The notes: generated by a model not told the origin, from the sequence alone. Shown: positions 1 through 6,359, numbered from the stretch's first letter. The stretch is 7,477 bases of DNA from B33-G16 sp046498285 (GCA_046498285.1 JAWOBA010000289.1:1-7477); one strand, 5' to 3'. Translations and numbers: made by a program.

Positions 1-521
1 GGAAACGGGGCTATAATCTACCGTGCATGTCCTGGACTCTACGGGGTTGACTAAAATGCGTATATCCTTACTCAGCATCCCTTTTCAGCCATATATTTAT
101 TTCCACAACATCATGAGGTGTATTTTGGTTTGACACACAAGGCCGTATCTCGTATACTCAGAATTCGAAAAAGCGAGTTTTTATCCATTCAACTCCGAAT
201 CGACATTATCTCCCATTTGAGCCCTTTGGCTGCTGAAATTGAGAACTGCCACCTGCTTTATTTCCAAAAGGAATATACAGGCAGGTTAATTGATGTGAAC
301 AACTATTACCTGAAGAGAGGAAGGGCGTTTTAGATTTCTCTTTGTTGGTCCAGGGTTTAAGAGGGTTGATTTCTAACAGAGCATATCTCTTACTGTGATC
401 TCAATAAGGAGGATATTTAAGATTTCCGACAGGGAGTGGTCCATTCCTCTTATCTAGCCATTCACTTAAAATAGATGTCCCTATATGATTTGAAGTCTTC
501 TGAGATTCAAGAGAGGTGAAG
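1..521. other. No supported gene; leader region of the DUF3047 gene
   Basis: I see no convincing gene here. At the left edge, frame 1 is open from base 1 to a TAA at 52-54 and could be the tail of a gene outside the window, but 17 codons are too few to identify. The same frame reopens to 333 with a GTG at 118, no ribosome binding site and no recognisable motif. From 334 to 510 nothing is coding; the last bases (511-516, GAGAGG) are the SD of the next gene. No clear promoter could be assigned: TTCACT at 461-466 and TATATG at 482-487 are only 15 bp apart. Confidence 0.4.
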
Positions 522-1193
522 ATGTGTGAGCGAAGCATTATTATAGTGATTCTTGTATCATTTTTATCGGTGGTGGGTTTCTTGTCTGCATCAGGTGCCC
601 AGCCGGCATCAGTCCAAAAGGTTGAAGATTTTTCTTCCTTTAAAGACGGCTCTTTTCCCGAGGGCTGGAAGTCCCGAGGAGGAGATTTGAGTGAGGTCTA
701 CCAGGTGAAGTCGAATCATGAGACGTATCTCGAGGCAAACGCCGTAAACTCAGCCGTTGCAGTAGCCAAGAAGTTCGCCTATGATCTAAATGAATATCCC
801 TACCTGAAATGGCAGTGGCGGGTGGTCAAGCTCCCCCAGGGAGGCGATGAGCGGTTCAAGGAAACGGGTGACAGCGCTGCTGCGATCTATGTAATTTTCG
901 AGGGTTTTATTAGACCTGATACCATAAAATACGTATGGAGCGCATCACTGCCGCTGGGAACGACTACCCAGAGCCCCTATAACAGCAAGACAAAGATCGT
1001 GGTACTGCAAAATCAGGATTCTCCCCTGGACAAGTGGATAACAGAAACGGTTGATGTCTATGCCGATTACAAAAGGCTGTTTGAAAGAGAGCCGAACCAA
1101 GTGCAGGCGATAGGACTCATGTCGGATTCCGACAACACAGGGTCAGTGGCCATAGCACACTATAAAGAGATAGCAGTAAGCATGCAAAAGTAA
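522..1193 (+). CDS. Exported DUF3047 family protein
   Basis: A 223-residue protein of the DUF3047 family, whose function is unknown. The N-terminus is a signal peptide: a short charged start (CER), a hydrophobic stretch at about residues 5-23, then S-G-A at 24-26 as the likely cleavage site, so the protein should act outside the cytoplasm. Family hallmarks in order are YLKWQWRV (94-101), DERFKETGDSAAAIYVIF (109-126), IKYVWS (135-140), YADYKRLF (180-187) and SDSDNTGS (201-208). The length is normal for the family and the domain looks intact. I chose ATG 522 because GAGAGG (511-516) lies 5 bases upstream; a GTG at 516 in the same frame overlaps that SD and is less likely. nth follows on the same strand 154 bp later, with no clear terminator between, so co-transcription is possible but unproven. 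Family assignment is confident; function is not known. Confidence 0.88.
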   Translation: MCERSIIIVILVSFLSVVGFLSASGAQPASVQKVEDFSSFKDGSFPEGWKSRGGDLSEVYQVKSNHETYLEANAVNSAVAVAKKFAYDLNEYPYLKWQWRVVKLPQGGDERFKETGDSAAAIYVIFEGFIRPDTIKYVWSASLPLGTTTQSPYNSKTKIVVLQNQDSPLDKWITETVDVYADYKRLFEREPNQVQAIGLMSDSDNTGSVAIAHYKEIAVSMQK

Positions 1194-1347
1194 TTCCACC
1201 TGTACAAGAGTGCCAATTGGGTTTCGGAGACCAAGCTTGTGGATAAGGATCATCTTGTTTTCTGGGAGGAGAAGGGCTGCCATCGAGGCGATGATGTCTG
1301 GTCAGGGAATCGCTTCGAGGAGGATATAGCATAAAAATGGTAATGAT

Positions 1348-2028
1348 ATGGGGAAAGAAGAATTAACGGCAAGGGTAGAGAGGATAATTGAAATTCTTAA
1401 AGGAGAGTATCAGAACGCCAGAACTGCACTGGAGTTTACCAACCCCCTGGAGCTTCTGGTGTCAACCGTCCTTTCAGCCCAGTGTACTGACGAGAGGGTG
1501 AACAAGGTCACCGCGGAGCTCTTCAAGAAATATCGATCAGCGCATGACTATGCCGAGGCAGATATACGAGAACTGGAGCAGGATATAAGGCCAACGGGAT
1601 TTTTTCGCAATAAGGCCAAAGCCATTAAGGGCTTCACCTTGGAACTGATAGAGAGGTTCAATGGGGAGGTCCCGGCGGGTCTTGAAGAGCTCGTTTCTCT
1701 TCCCGGAATCGGAAGAAAAACAGCCAACCTCGTGCTGTCGGAGGCCTTTGATATTCCAGGGATCGTGGTGGATACCCATGTGCTGAGGTTGAGCAGGCTC
1801 ATAGGGCTCACCAGGAGTACCGATGCAACCAAGGTGGAATTCGACCTCAGGGAGATCGTGGAAAAGGGGAAATGGAGGCTTTTCTCGAATCTCCTTATCT
1901 TACACGGCAGGGCAGTCTGTATAGCCAGGAGGCCGAGGCACGAGTCCTGCATGATCGTTGATCTTTGCGATGAGGGAATCCGCTGGAATAAGGAACATTC
2001 AAGCGAGACCCTCTTTAGAAAAATATGA
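1348..2028 (+). CDS. nth: Endonuclease III, with an altered Fe-S cluster ligand
   Basis: A bifunctional DNA glycosylase/AP lyase of base excision repair that removes oxidised pyrimidines and cleaves the abasic site. The 226-residue protein is full length and aligns with E. coli Nth from memory at a constant offset of +4. The helix-hairpin-helix is LPGIGRKTA (118-126) with the catalytic Lys124 (E. coli K120); the catalytic Asp142 (D138) is in VVDTHV. LSAQCTDERVNK (42-53) is the usual helical core. The C-terminal cluster motif should be C-X6-C-X2-C-X5-C, but here it reads C191, H198, C201, C207: the second cysteine is a histidine (CAC at 1939-1941) with spacing preserved. ATG 1348 is the only sensible start, since the frame has a stop at 1327-1329, yet it lacks a close SD. 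GAGGAGG (1317-1323) instead faces a 9-codon mini-frame (1337-1366) overlapping the nth start, so translational coupling is possible. Confidence 0.95.
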   Translation: MGKEELTARVERIIEILKGEYQNARTALEFTNPLELLVSTVLSAQCTDERVNKVTAELFKKYRSAHDYAEADIRELEQDIRPTGFFRNKAKAIKGFTLELIERFNGEVPAGLEELVSLPGIGRKTANLVLSEAFDIPGIVVDTHVLRLSRLIGLTRSTDATKVEFDLREIVEKGKWRLFSNLLILHGRAVCIARRPRHESCMIVDLCDEGIRWNKEHSSETLFRKI

Positions 2029-2150
2029 GTTCTGCAAAACCCTTGTAGCTTTTTTATGGGCCCCTTATCCAGATAGATAGGGGAACTATTACAGTTTGTG
2101 GGTGAGGATGCTGTTAACCATACTCCACTCGAACCGTCTGTGCTCGAAAG

Positions 2151-2433
2151 GAGACCTTTGCATAACCCCTCTTGATCTAAAGACGATGGGCTTTTTTTCA
2201 GTTCCGAAGCTCTCGGGTTGGTCTTTTCAGCAACGTATCCATGGGGGAGTTTTGCCCCCTCCGCATTGCCCCGATAAATCGGGGCCTGCGGGTTCCCCCA
2301 CTGATACGTTACGAAAAGACAGCACCCTTCTCTCCGAGCGGGAGGCTCTCCGAGCCGGAAGCCACCAGTCACTTCAAAAAAGTCCATTGTCTTTTTGGGG
2401 ATGGTGAAAATCACCGGGTTTTTCAAAGGTCTC
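2151..2433 (+). mobile_element. MITE-like inverted-repeat element, copy 1 (long form, 283 bp)
   Basis: The longest of three related elements. It begins GAGACCTTTGCATAACCC and ends with the reverse complement of GAGACCTTTGAAAAACCC, giving an 18-bp terminal inverted repeat with 16 matches. A second, subterminal repeat pairs 2179-2197 with 2376-2394 (17 of 19). Inside lies a third, inner inverted repeat (2221-2249 against 2292-2320, sharing GTCTTTTC and AACGTATC) and at its centre a perfect palindrome, GCCCCGAT-AA-ATCGGGGC (2268-2285). The element could therefore fold almost end to end. The flanking 5-mers are GAAAG (2146-2150) and GAAAA (2434-2438), a 4-of-5 match that may be an aged target duplication. 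There is no transposase frame inside, so movement would depend on an enzyme encoded elsewhere. Relative to copy 3 it has 73 extra internal bases. The parent IS family is not identified. Confidence 0.85.
2221..2320. repeat. Nested inner inverted repeat with central palindrome, unique to copy 1
   Basis: The left arm (2221-2249) and the reverse complement of the right arm (2292-2320) both read GTCTTTTC, then AACGTATC, then GGGGGA, with a small indel between the first two blocks. The palindrome at 2268-2285 sits near the centre. Copy 3 keeps only the left arm and copy 2 lacks the whole block, so this is the part lost in the shorter forms, or gained in this one. Transcribed from either strand it would form a strong stem-loop; no T-tract follows, so it is not a classical terminator. 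Confidence 0.7.
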
Positions 2434-2448
2434 GAAAAGAAAGAACAC

Positions 2449-2760
2449 ATGACCTTTGTATTCTTTCTGGACCAGATTTCACCGGCTTCGAATCTTGACG
2501 TAACAATTTCGGATGACTCTGCCAGCATTTACGGATATAAATGCTCCACCAAGTATATCTACTTCAATGGCTGGCGAGTCGCTCTTCTGCCAGGGCAATT
2601 TACCCTGTTCGACAGTGGTGAAAAATCTGATCTTTTTGTTAAGGTGGTATTTACGCCCGGGAAGAAAGCCGGATTCATCCGCCCCTCAAACCTGGTGAGG
2701 TTATTTTGCCTCAATGAAGAAAAGCCGGAGCCCCGGGCCTTCACAGGCCATCTCCAATAG
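2449..2760 (+). CDS. Hypothetical small protein running out of MITE copy 1
   Basis: A 103-codon frame that I do not recognise. Codon use looks coding-like, with no run of rare codons, and the product has a plausible soluble composition: the hydrophobic start MTFVFFL, a Tyr/Phe-rich middle (YIYFNGWRVALLPGQF at about residues 38-53), then a basic stretch and a Pro-rich tail. There is no transmembrane segment beyond the short N-terminus and no known motif. ATG 2449 has only a weak purine-rich upstream (GAAAAGAAAG). The same frame opens earlier inside the element, at TTG 2395 or ATG 2401, which would add up to 18 residues (VKITGFFKGLEKKEH-like). The MITE may thus have replaced the original 5' end of a gene. 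The alternatives are a truncated gene or chance; the reverse strand is also open over 2559-2786, which lowers confidence. Confidence 0.35.
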   Translation: MTFVFFLDQISPASNLDVTISDDSASIYGYKCSTKYIYFNGWRVALLPGQFTLFDSGEKSDLFVKVVFTPGKKAGFIRPSNLVRLFCLNEEKPEPRAFTGHLQ

Positions 2761-3171
2761 CACCATGCCCTCACTATATCTGCCAATTTGTCACCAGGAC
2801 CTTGTGCTTCTGAGCCAAAAAATGAATCAGTCAGGCTAGATTCTGAATCTATAGCTCACAGATGTAAGATGATCTGGATCTGAATTAAAAATAAGATCTG
2901 ATAGACATGATGATGGGCTGTCGGTATTCCTGGTTCGAAATCTTTTGTGGCAGGATACATATTTATGAGGCAGTTCCGACTCATAGGTTTTATAAGCCTG
3001 TTCTATAAATCTCTAAGGAGAAATTTCCAGGAGATAAGGTTGAAAAAAAATATACTTCTTCTTGACTTCCAGACCTTTTTCTCCTTTCATATATGGATAA
3101 CGAAAATACCTAGAACAGAATAACAATATCTCTCAGTTTCCTAAGATTCATTTGAGAGGAAGAGGGTCACC
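2761..3171. other. Non-coding gap upstream of the LOG gene
   Basis: AT-rich and without a supported gene. It holds a perfect 7-bp inverted repeat around one base, TAGATTC-T-GAATCTA (2837-2851), which could be an operator, and three GATCTG hexamers (2871-2876, 2877-2882, 2895-2900). A possible -35 box TTGACT (3062-3067) lies upstream of CATATA (3088-3093), but the 20-bp spacing is too long to call a promoter. The last bases hold the SD of the LOG gene (AGAGG, GAGGG near 3155-3167). Confidence 0.4.
2837..2851. promoter_or_regulatory. Perfect 7-bp dyad, possible operator
   Basis: TAGATTC T GAATCTA is a perfect dyad of the size and symmetry of a dimeric regulator site. It lies 320 bp upstream of the LOG gene, far for a direct operator, and no regulator gene is nearby, so the functional reading is inference only. 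Confidence 0.2.
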
Positions 3172-4203
3172 ATGGAAATTTATTTTAAAAGTGATAATGG
3201 GCCAGTAGATGAAGGGATTGACGATTTGATCAAGCTTGTGGGCGGTATCCGCCGACCTGGTATTGTTCGAGAAATGATATTGGCATCGCTCAAAGCCGGT
3301 CAGGAGGATGAAGGCAGAGTTGACCTGAAGCTCATGAATACCTCCCTGAAGGAAATGCGATTTACAGCAAAGGCATTCAGTGCCTATCGGCATGTAAAAA
3401 AGGTCACGGTGTTCGGATCGGCTCGAACACGGACCGATGAGACAGCTTACGAGATGGCCCGCCTGTTAGGCCAAAAGCTATCAAAGTCAGGATATATGGT
3501 AATCACGGGTGGTGGCCCTGGCATCATGCAGGCAGTCAATGAGGGAGCTGGCCCAGAATACTCCTTTGGAGTGAACATTCGGCTACCTTTCGAACAAAAG
3601 TCCAATTCCGTTATTGCAGGGAACCTTAAGGACATATCATATAAATATTTTTTTAATAGAAAGGTGGCATTTCTCAAGGAATCCGATGCAATCGTGCTCT
3701 TTCCAGGAGGCTTTGGCACGCTCGATGAGGCGATGGAAACACTCACCCTCGTACAAACAGGCAAGCGTAATCCTGTGCCCCTTATCCTTGTGGACGAACC
3801 AGGGGGCTCATACTGGATTAAATGGAGCGAATTCGTAAAGGACACCCTTCTGACGAAGGGCTATATTAGCCAATCTGATTTGACACTGTTTGAGAGGGTC
3901 GACTCCGCCGATGATGCTGTGCAACGAATCAATCGCTTCTATTCCTGCTATCACAGCCTGCGATATATTAACGATCGGCTCGTGATCAGACTGACCTCGG
4001 GTATTGAGCAGCAGAAAGTGGAAGACCTAAGGGCGTGCTTTTCAGATATCCTAAAACCGCAGGGGGAGATGTATCTGTCAGGGCCTCTTCCAGAGGAAAT
4101 CGATGAGCCAGAAAATGAACATCTACCCCGGCTCATACTGGACTTCAAGCGGGATGATTTTGGAAGACTAAGAGAGCTCATTGATGCCATCAATAACGAC
4201 TGA
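3172..4203 (+). CDS. LOG family protein (TIGR00730-type Rossmann fold), long form
   Basis: A 343-residue cytosolic protein whose central part is a LOG (lysine decarboxylase-like) domain; characterised members are nucleoside 5'-monophosphate phosphoribohydrolases that release free bases. The domain starts at VTVFGSARTRTDE (about 78-90), carries the nucleotide-binding loop GGGPGIMQAVNEGA (113-126), the conserved Arg-Lys in NRK (162-164) and the signature PGGFGTLDEAME (178-189), so catalytic residues look complete. Typical short LOG proteins have about 180-200 residues. This one adds an N-terminal helical region (1-75) and a C-terminal domain of about 85 residues (260-343) with no motif I know. 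ATG 3172 is supported by AGAGG/GAGGG a few bases upstream. It stands alone, with gaps of over 300 bp on both sides, so context does not reveal the substrate. The old label 'lysine decarboxylase' should not be used; the exact activity is unassigned. Confidence 0.85.
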   Translation: MEIYFKSDNGPVDEGIDDLIKLVGGIRRPGIVREMILASLKAGQEDEGRVDLKLMNTSLKEMRFTAKAFSAYRHVKKVTVFGSARTRTDETAYEMARLLGQKLSKSGYMVITGGGPGIMQAVNEGAGPEYSFGVNIRLPFEQKSNSVIAGNLKDISYKYFFNRKVAFLKESDAIVLFPGGFGTLDEAMETLTLVQTGKRNPVPLILVDEPGGSYWIKWSEFVKDTLLTKGYISQSDLTLFERVDSADDAVQRINRFYSCYHSLRYINDRLVIRLTSGIEQQKVEDLRACFSDILKPQGEMYLSGPLPEEIDEPENEHLPRLILDFKRDDFGRLRELIDAINND

Positions 4204-4770
4204 TTGAGGATAACCAAGAACAGATATGAATCGCTTGAGTTAACAGCTCCTCAATGCTGGCCAGTTGTGAACCAAGCCTTTAGTTGATTTGATAAAATTC
4301 TCCCTCAGGTGCTAGTTCCACCTAGATCGTAGTATGCCCCAAATGGGGATTGTGTATCCAGCAACGACCTGCCCTGACAATTCCCTGCCATGTTTCTTCC
4401 GCAAATCTTTAAAAAAAATGGTAGGCACGGGCGCCTAACCGCTACGACAAAATCGAATTCCGTGGAGCAATATATTCAGCTATTATACCTAAAGAATATT
4501 CGAAGCTTTCTGGTTTGCTTTCATGTTCACGGCTTGCAGCAAGGTATTTGCTGAGGTCTTTAAAAAACTTGACAATTTTTGTCATCGTATGAAAGATAAT
4601 GGACTTCAGAAAAGTCTACCCTCTTTATTCGAAGTAAAGAAGATGGTCAGGTTTTGCAAAGCTCTCAAGAGGTTTAAATTGAAGCAGGAATTTTCTTTTT
4701 TAAATCCCGTTTGGGCGATGTTATATAAAATCGTGAAGCTATTTTATAACTCTTAGAACCAGATCACTCC
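4204..4770. other. AT-rich gap between the LOG and desulfurase genes
   Basis: No well-supported gene. The frame 4523-4756 (+) encodes a Lys/Phe-rich 77-residue peptide with no SD, no motif and a low-complexity feel; it ends 14 bp before the desulfurase start and could at most be a leader cistron or decayed DNA. A minus-strand frame of about 56 codons covers the 4320-4470 region without a start or motif. The clear element is the minus-strand terminator-like hairpin at 4411-4440. An 8-bp inverted repeat (ATTGAGGA 4203-4210, TCCTCAAT 4248-4255) overlaps the LOG stop codon but has no T-tract. Confidence 0.4.
4411..4440 (-). terminator. Rho-independent terminator-like hairpin on the minus strand
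   Basis: Read on the minus strand, GGTTAGGC, a GCCCGT loop and GCCTACC form a 7-bp stem with one bulged T, followed by A and then eight T residues (the A-run at 4411-4418 on the plus strand). This is a good intrinsic terminator shape. No minus-strand gene ends here, so it is an orphan: a relic of a lost gene, or a stop for antisense transcription. Confidence 0.45.
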
Positions 4771-5988
4771 ATGAAAAAATTTATCTATTTAGATAATGCT
4801 GCGACTTCATTTCCCAAACCTCCCCAGGTCCTGGAAGCCATGATTCATTATATGAAAGAAGTCGGGGCTAATCCGGGTAGATCAGGGCATCAATTATCTC
4901 TTAATGCCTCCAGTATTGTACAGCATACACGTGAGAGTCTCGCAACACTATTCAATAGTATCGACCCACAGCGTATTGTGTTCACGATGAATGCAACCGA
5001 GTCACTCAATATCATCATTTATGGTTTCCTGAACCCAGGTGATAATGTCATTATTTCATCAATGGAACATAACTCGGTTGTGCGGCCATTAAAGCATCTG
5101 GAGGACAGTTCCGTTATAACCTTAACAATAGCCCCGTGTGACCCTAAAGGGTTTTTAGACATTGATGCGTTGCCAAAGCTTATTCAAAAAAATACTGCTT
5201 TGATGGTTTTAAACCACGCATCAAATGTTTGCGGAACCATTCAAGATGTAAGGGGTGTAAAAAAGGCCATAGGTGGTATTCCGCTTTTACTCGATGCTGC
5301 GCAGACAGCTGGTTGTTATCCGATCGATGTTACAGCTGACAGTATCGACTTTTTGGCTTTCACCGGTCACAAAGGCCTTTTAGGGCCTCAAGGGACCGGC
5401 GGCCTATACATCCGAGAGGGCCTGAAAGTCCGCCCGTTGAAACGGGGGGGAACAGGCAGCATTTCTGAAAAGATCGAACAGCCGGATTTTTTACCAGATG
5501 CCTTTGAGAGTGGAACCCAAAACAATGCTGGTATCGCTGGACTTGGTGCAGGGGTTGATTTTATCCTAAAGGAGGGAGTATGCACAATAAAAAAGCATGA
5601 AGAGTCACTCACCTCAGCGATGCTCAAGGAATTATACGACGTGCCGGGCCTCACAATTTATGGACCACTTAAGGCTGAGCAGCAAACGGCAACCGTCTCC
5701 GTCACATTTGATTCCATTTTACCTACCGGGTCTGATCATGCATTTAGCGGTTGTGGATCACTCAATTTGGCGTGGATGGAGGAAGGTATTCCCGTAACCG
5801 ATGTCGGCAATATCCTTGATAGTGACTATGACATCTTTGTGCGGGTAGGTTTGCATTGTGCTCCCTTGGCACACAAAACCCTTGGTACCTATCCTGAAGG
5901 AACAGTTCGGTTTAGCATGGGGTATTTCAATACCTTACAAGATATCGAATATCTCACGAAAGTAATCAGAAGGATTGCTGAAAAATAA
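4771..5988 (+). CDS. Cysteine desulfurase family PLP enzyme (TIGR01977/EF2568 type)
   Basis: A 405-residue class V aminotransferase-fold enzyme, cytosolic, expected to take sulfur (or selenium) from cysteine (or selenocysteine) as a persulfide. IYLDNAATSFPKP (5-17) is the family N-terminus; MEHNS (98-102) gives the His that stacks on PLP; LLDAAQTAG (173-181) holds Asp175 and Gln178; TGHKG (198-202) has the Schiff-base Lys201; RVGLHCAPLAHKTLGT (358-373) has the catalytic Cys363 and is typical of the EF2568 subgroup rather than IscS. All key residues are present. The segment DSILPTGSDHAFSGCGSLNL and a few following residues (about 314-339) appear to be an insertion of about 22 residues relative to members I remember, matching the excess over the usual length of about 380. 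No SD precedes ATG 4771, but the N-terminal motif fixes the start. It converges on a molybdenum-hydroxylase remnant 29 bp downstream. Confidence 0.88.
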   Translation: MKKFIYLDNAATSFPKPPQVLEAMIHYMKEVGANPGRSGHQLSLNASSIVQHTRESLATLFNSIDPQRIVFTMNATESLNIIIYGFLNPGDNVIISSMEHNSVVRPLKHLEDSSVITLTIAPCDPKGFLDIDALPKLIQKNTALMVLNHASNVCGTIQDVRGVKKAIGGIPLLLDAAQTAGCYPIDVTADSIDFLAFTGHKGLLGPQGTGGLYIREGLKVRPLKRGGTGSISEKIEQPDFLPDAFESGTQNNAGIAGLGAGVDFILKEGVCTIKKHEESLTSAMLKELYDVPGLTIYGPLKAEQQTATVSVTFDSILPTGSDHAFSGCGSLNLAWMEEGIPVTDVGNILDSDYDIFVRVGLHCAPLAHKTLGTYPEGTVRFSMGYFNTLQDIEYLTKVIRRIAEK

Positions 5989-6017
5989 ATCCCTCGATAT
6001 GAGCAGGGGAATAAATG

Positions 6018-6254
6018 CTATTGTTGTTCCTTATTTTTCTTTAAGGTTGAGGGGAACTCCTCAAAGGTTGCAGGGAGATTTTTTATACTGGGCCCTATAG
6101 CATCATACGCAGCCTTGGCAACGGCTGGGGCAGTTGGAACAAGCCTGGGATCACCAACTAGCTTAGCCCCAAAGGACCAATGCTGATTATCTGTCTCGAT
6201 ACATTCCGTATGAATCTGGAAATCGATATCAGATGAGAGATTTGAAAACTGCCT
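6018..6254 (-). pseudogene. C-terminal remnant of a xanthine dehydrogenase/aldehyde oxidase-type molybdopterin subunit
   Basis: The minus strand has a 78-codon open stretch with no start codon, ending in TAG (6018-6020). It reads like the tail of the large molybdopterin-binding subunit of the xanthine dehydrogenase family: IETDNQHWSFGAK followed by LVGDPRLVPTAPAVAKAAYDAIG, matching the conserved ...FGAKG-GDPPLVPTAPAVANAIYDAIG C-terminus. The intact subunit has roughly 700-800 residues, so nearly everything is missing. A TGA at 6255-6257 interrupts the frame upstream; codons beyond it (to about 6300) may be degraded continuation but show no clear motif. The next recognisable sequence upstream is an IS91-type transposase scrap, suggesting that transposon activity or deletion removed the rest. 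It cannot make a functional enzyme. The intact enzyme would oxidise an aldehyde, purine or other N-heterocycle at a Mo centre. Confidence 0.72.
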
Positions 6255-6341
6255 TCATTTGCGCTCATAAATCGTTTTCGACCCTGCAAACATCTCACTT
6301 TGCTGTAATGGCAAAAATCGCGCTAACCTCACTGTGCCTCG

Positions 6342-6359
6342 CCCGTCGCGGCAGGCGGG
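6342..6359. repeat. GC-rich short hairpin between two gene remnants
   Basis: CCCGTC, loop GCGGCA, GGCGGG: a 6-bp stem with one T-G wobble, markedly more GC-rich than its surroundings. It lies exactly where transposase-like sequence ends and before the molybdenum-hydroxylase remnant. It resembles short REP-type palindromes, but only one copy is visible here. Confidence 0.4.

Noticed and set aside
118..333. 71-codon plus-strand frame with a GTG start near the left edge
   Set aside because: No ribosome binding site, no motif, atypical composition, and the frame simply continues from a stop at 52-54; no support as a gene.
2096..2498. Two overlapping plus-strand frames (2096-2407 and 2241-2498)
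   Set aside because: They mostly consist of MITE sequence in different frames, which also shifts between copies because of the internal deletions.
1548..2528. 326-codon minus-strand open frame
   Set aside because: It lies antisense to nth and then runs through MITE copy 1; nth is unambiguous on the other strand, and the repeat part is not protein coding.
2932..2942. tRNA T-loop-like string GGTTCGAAATC
   Set aside because: No complementary 5-bp T-stem follows, and no acceptor, D-arm or anticodon arm can be built around it.
4203..4255. 8-bp inverted repeat after the LOG stop codon as a terminator
   Set aside because: The loop is 37 bases and there is no T-tract on either side.
4523..4756. 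77-codon plus-strand frame just before the desulfurase
   Set aside because: No SD, no motif, Lys/Phe-rich and AT-biased as expected of chance frames in AT-rich DNA; noted in the intergenic entry only.
6047..6064. Hairpin TTGAGG...CCTCAA as a terminator for the desulfurase
   Set aside because: It lies within the hydroxylase remnant's coding sequence and has no T-tract downstream on either strand.
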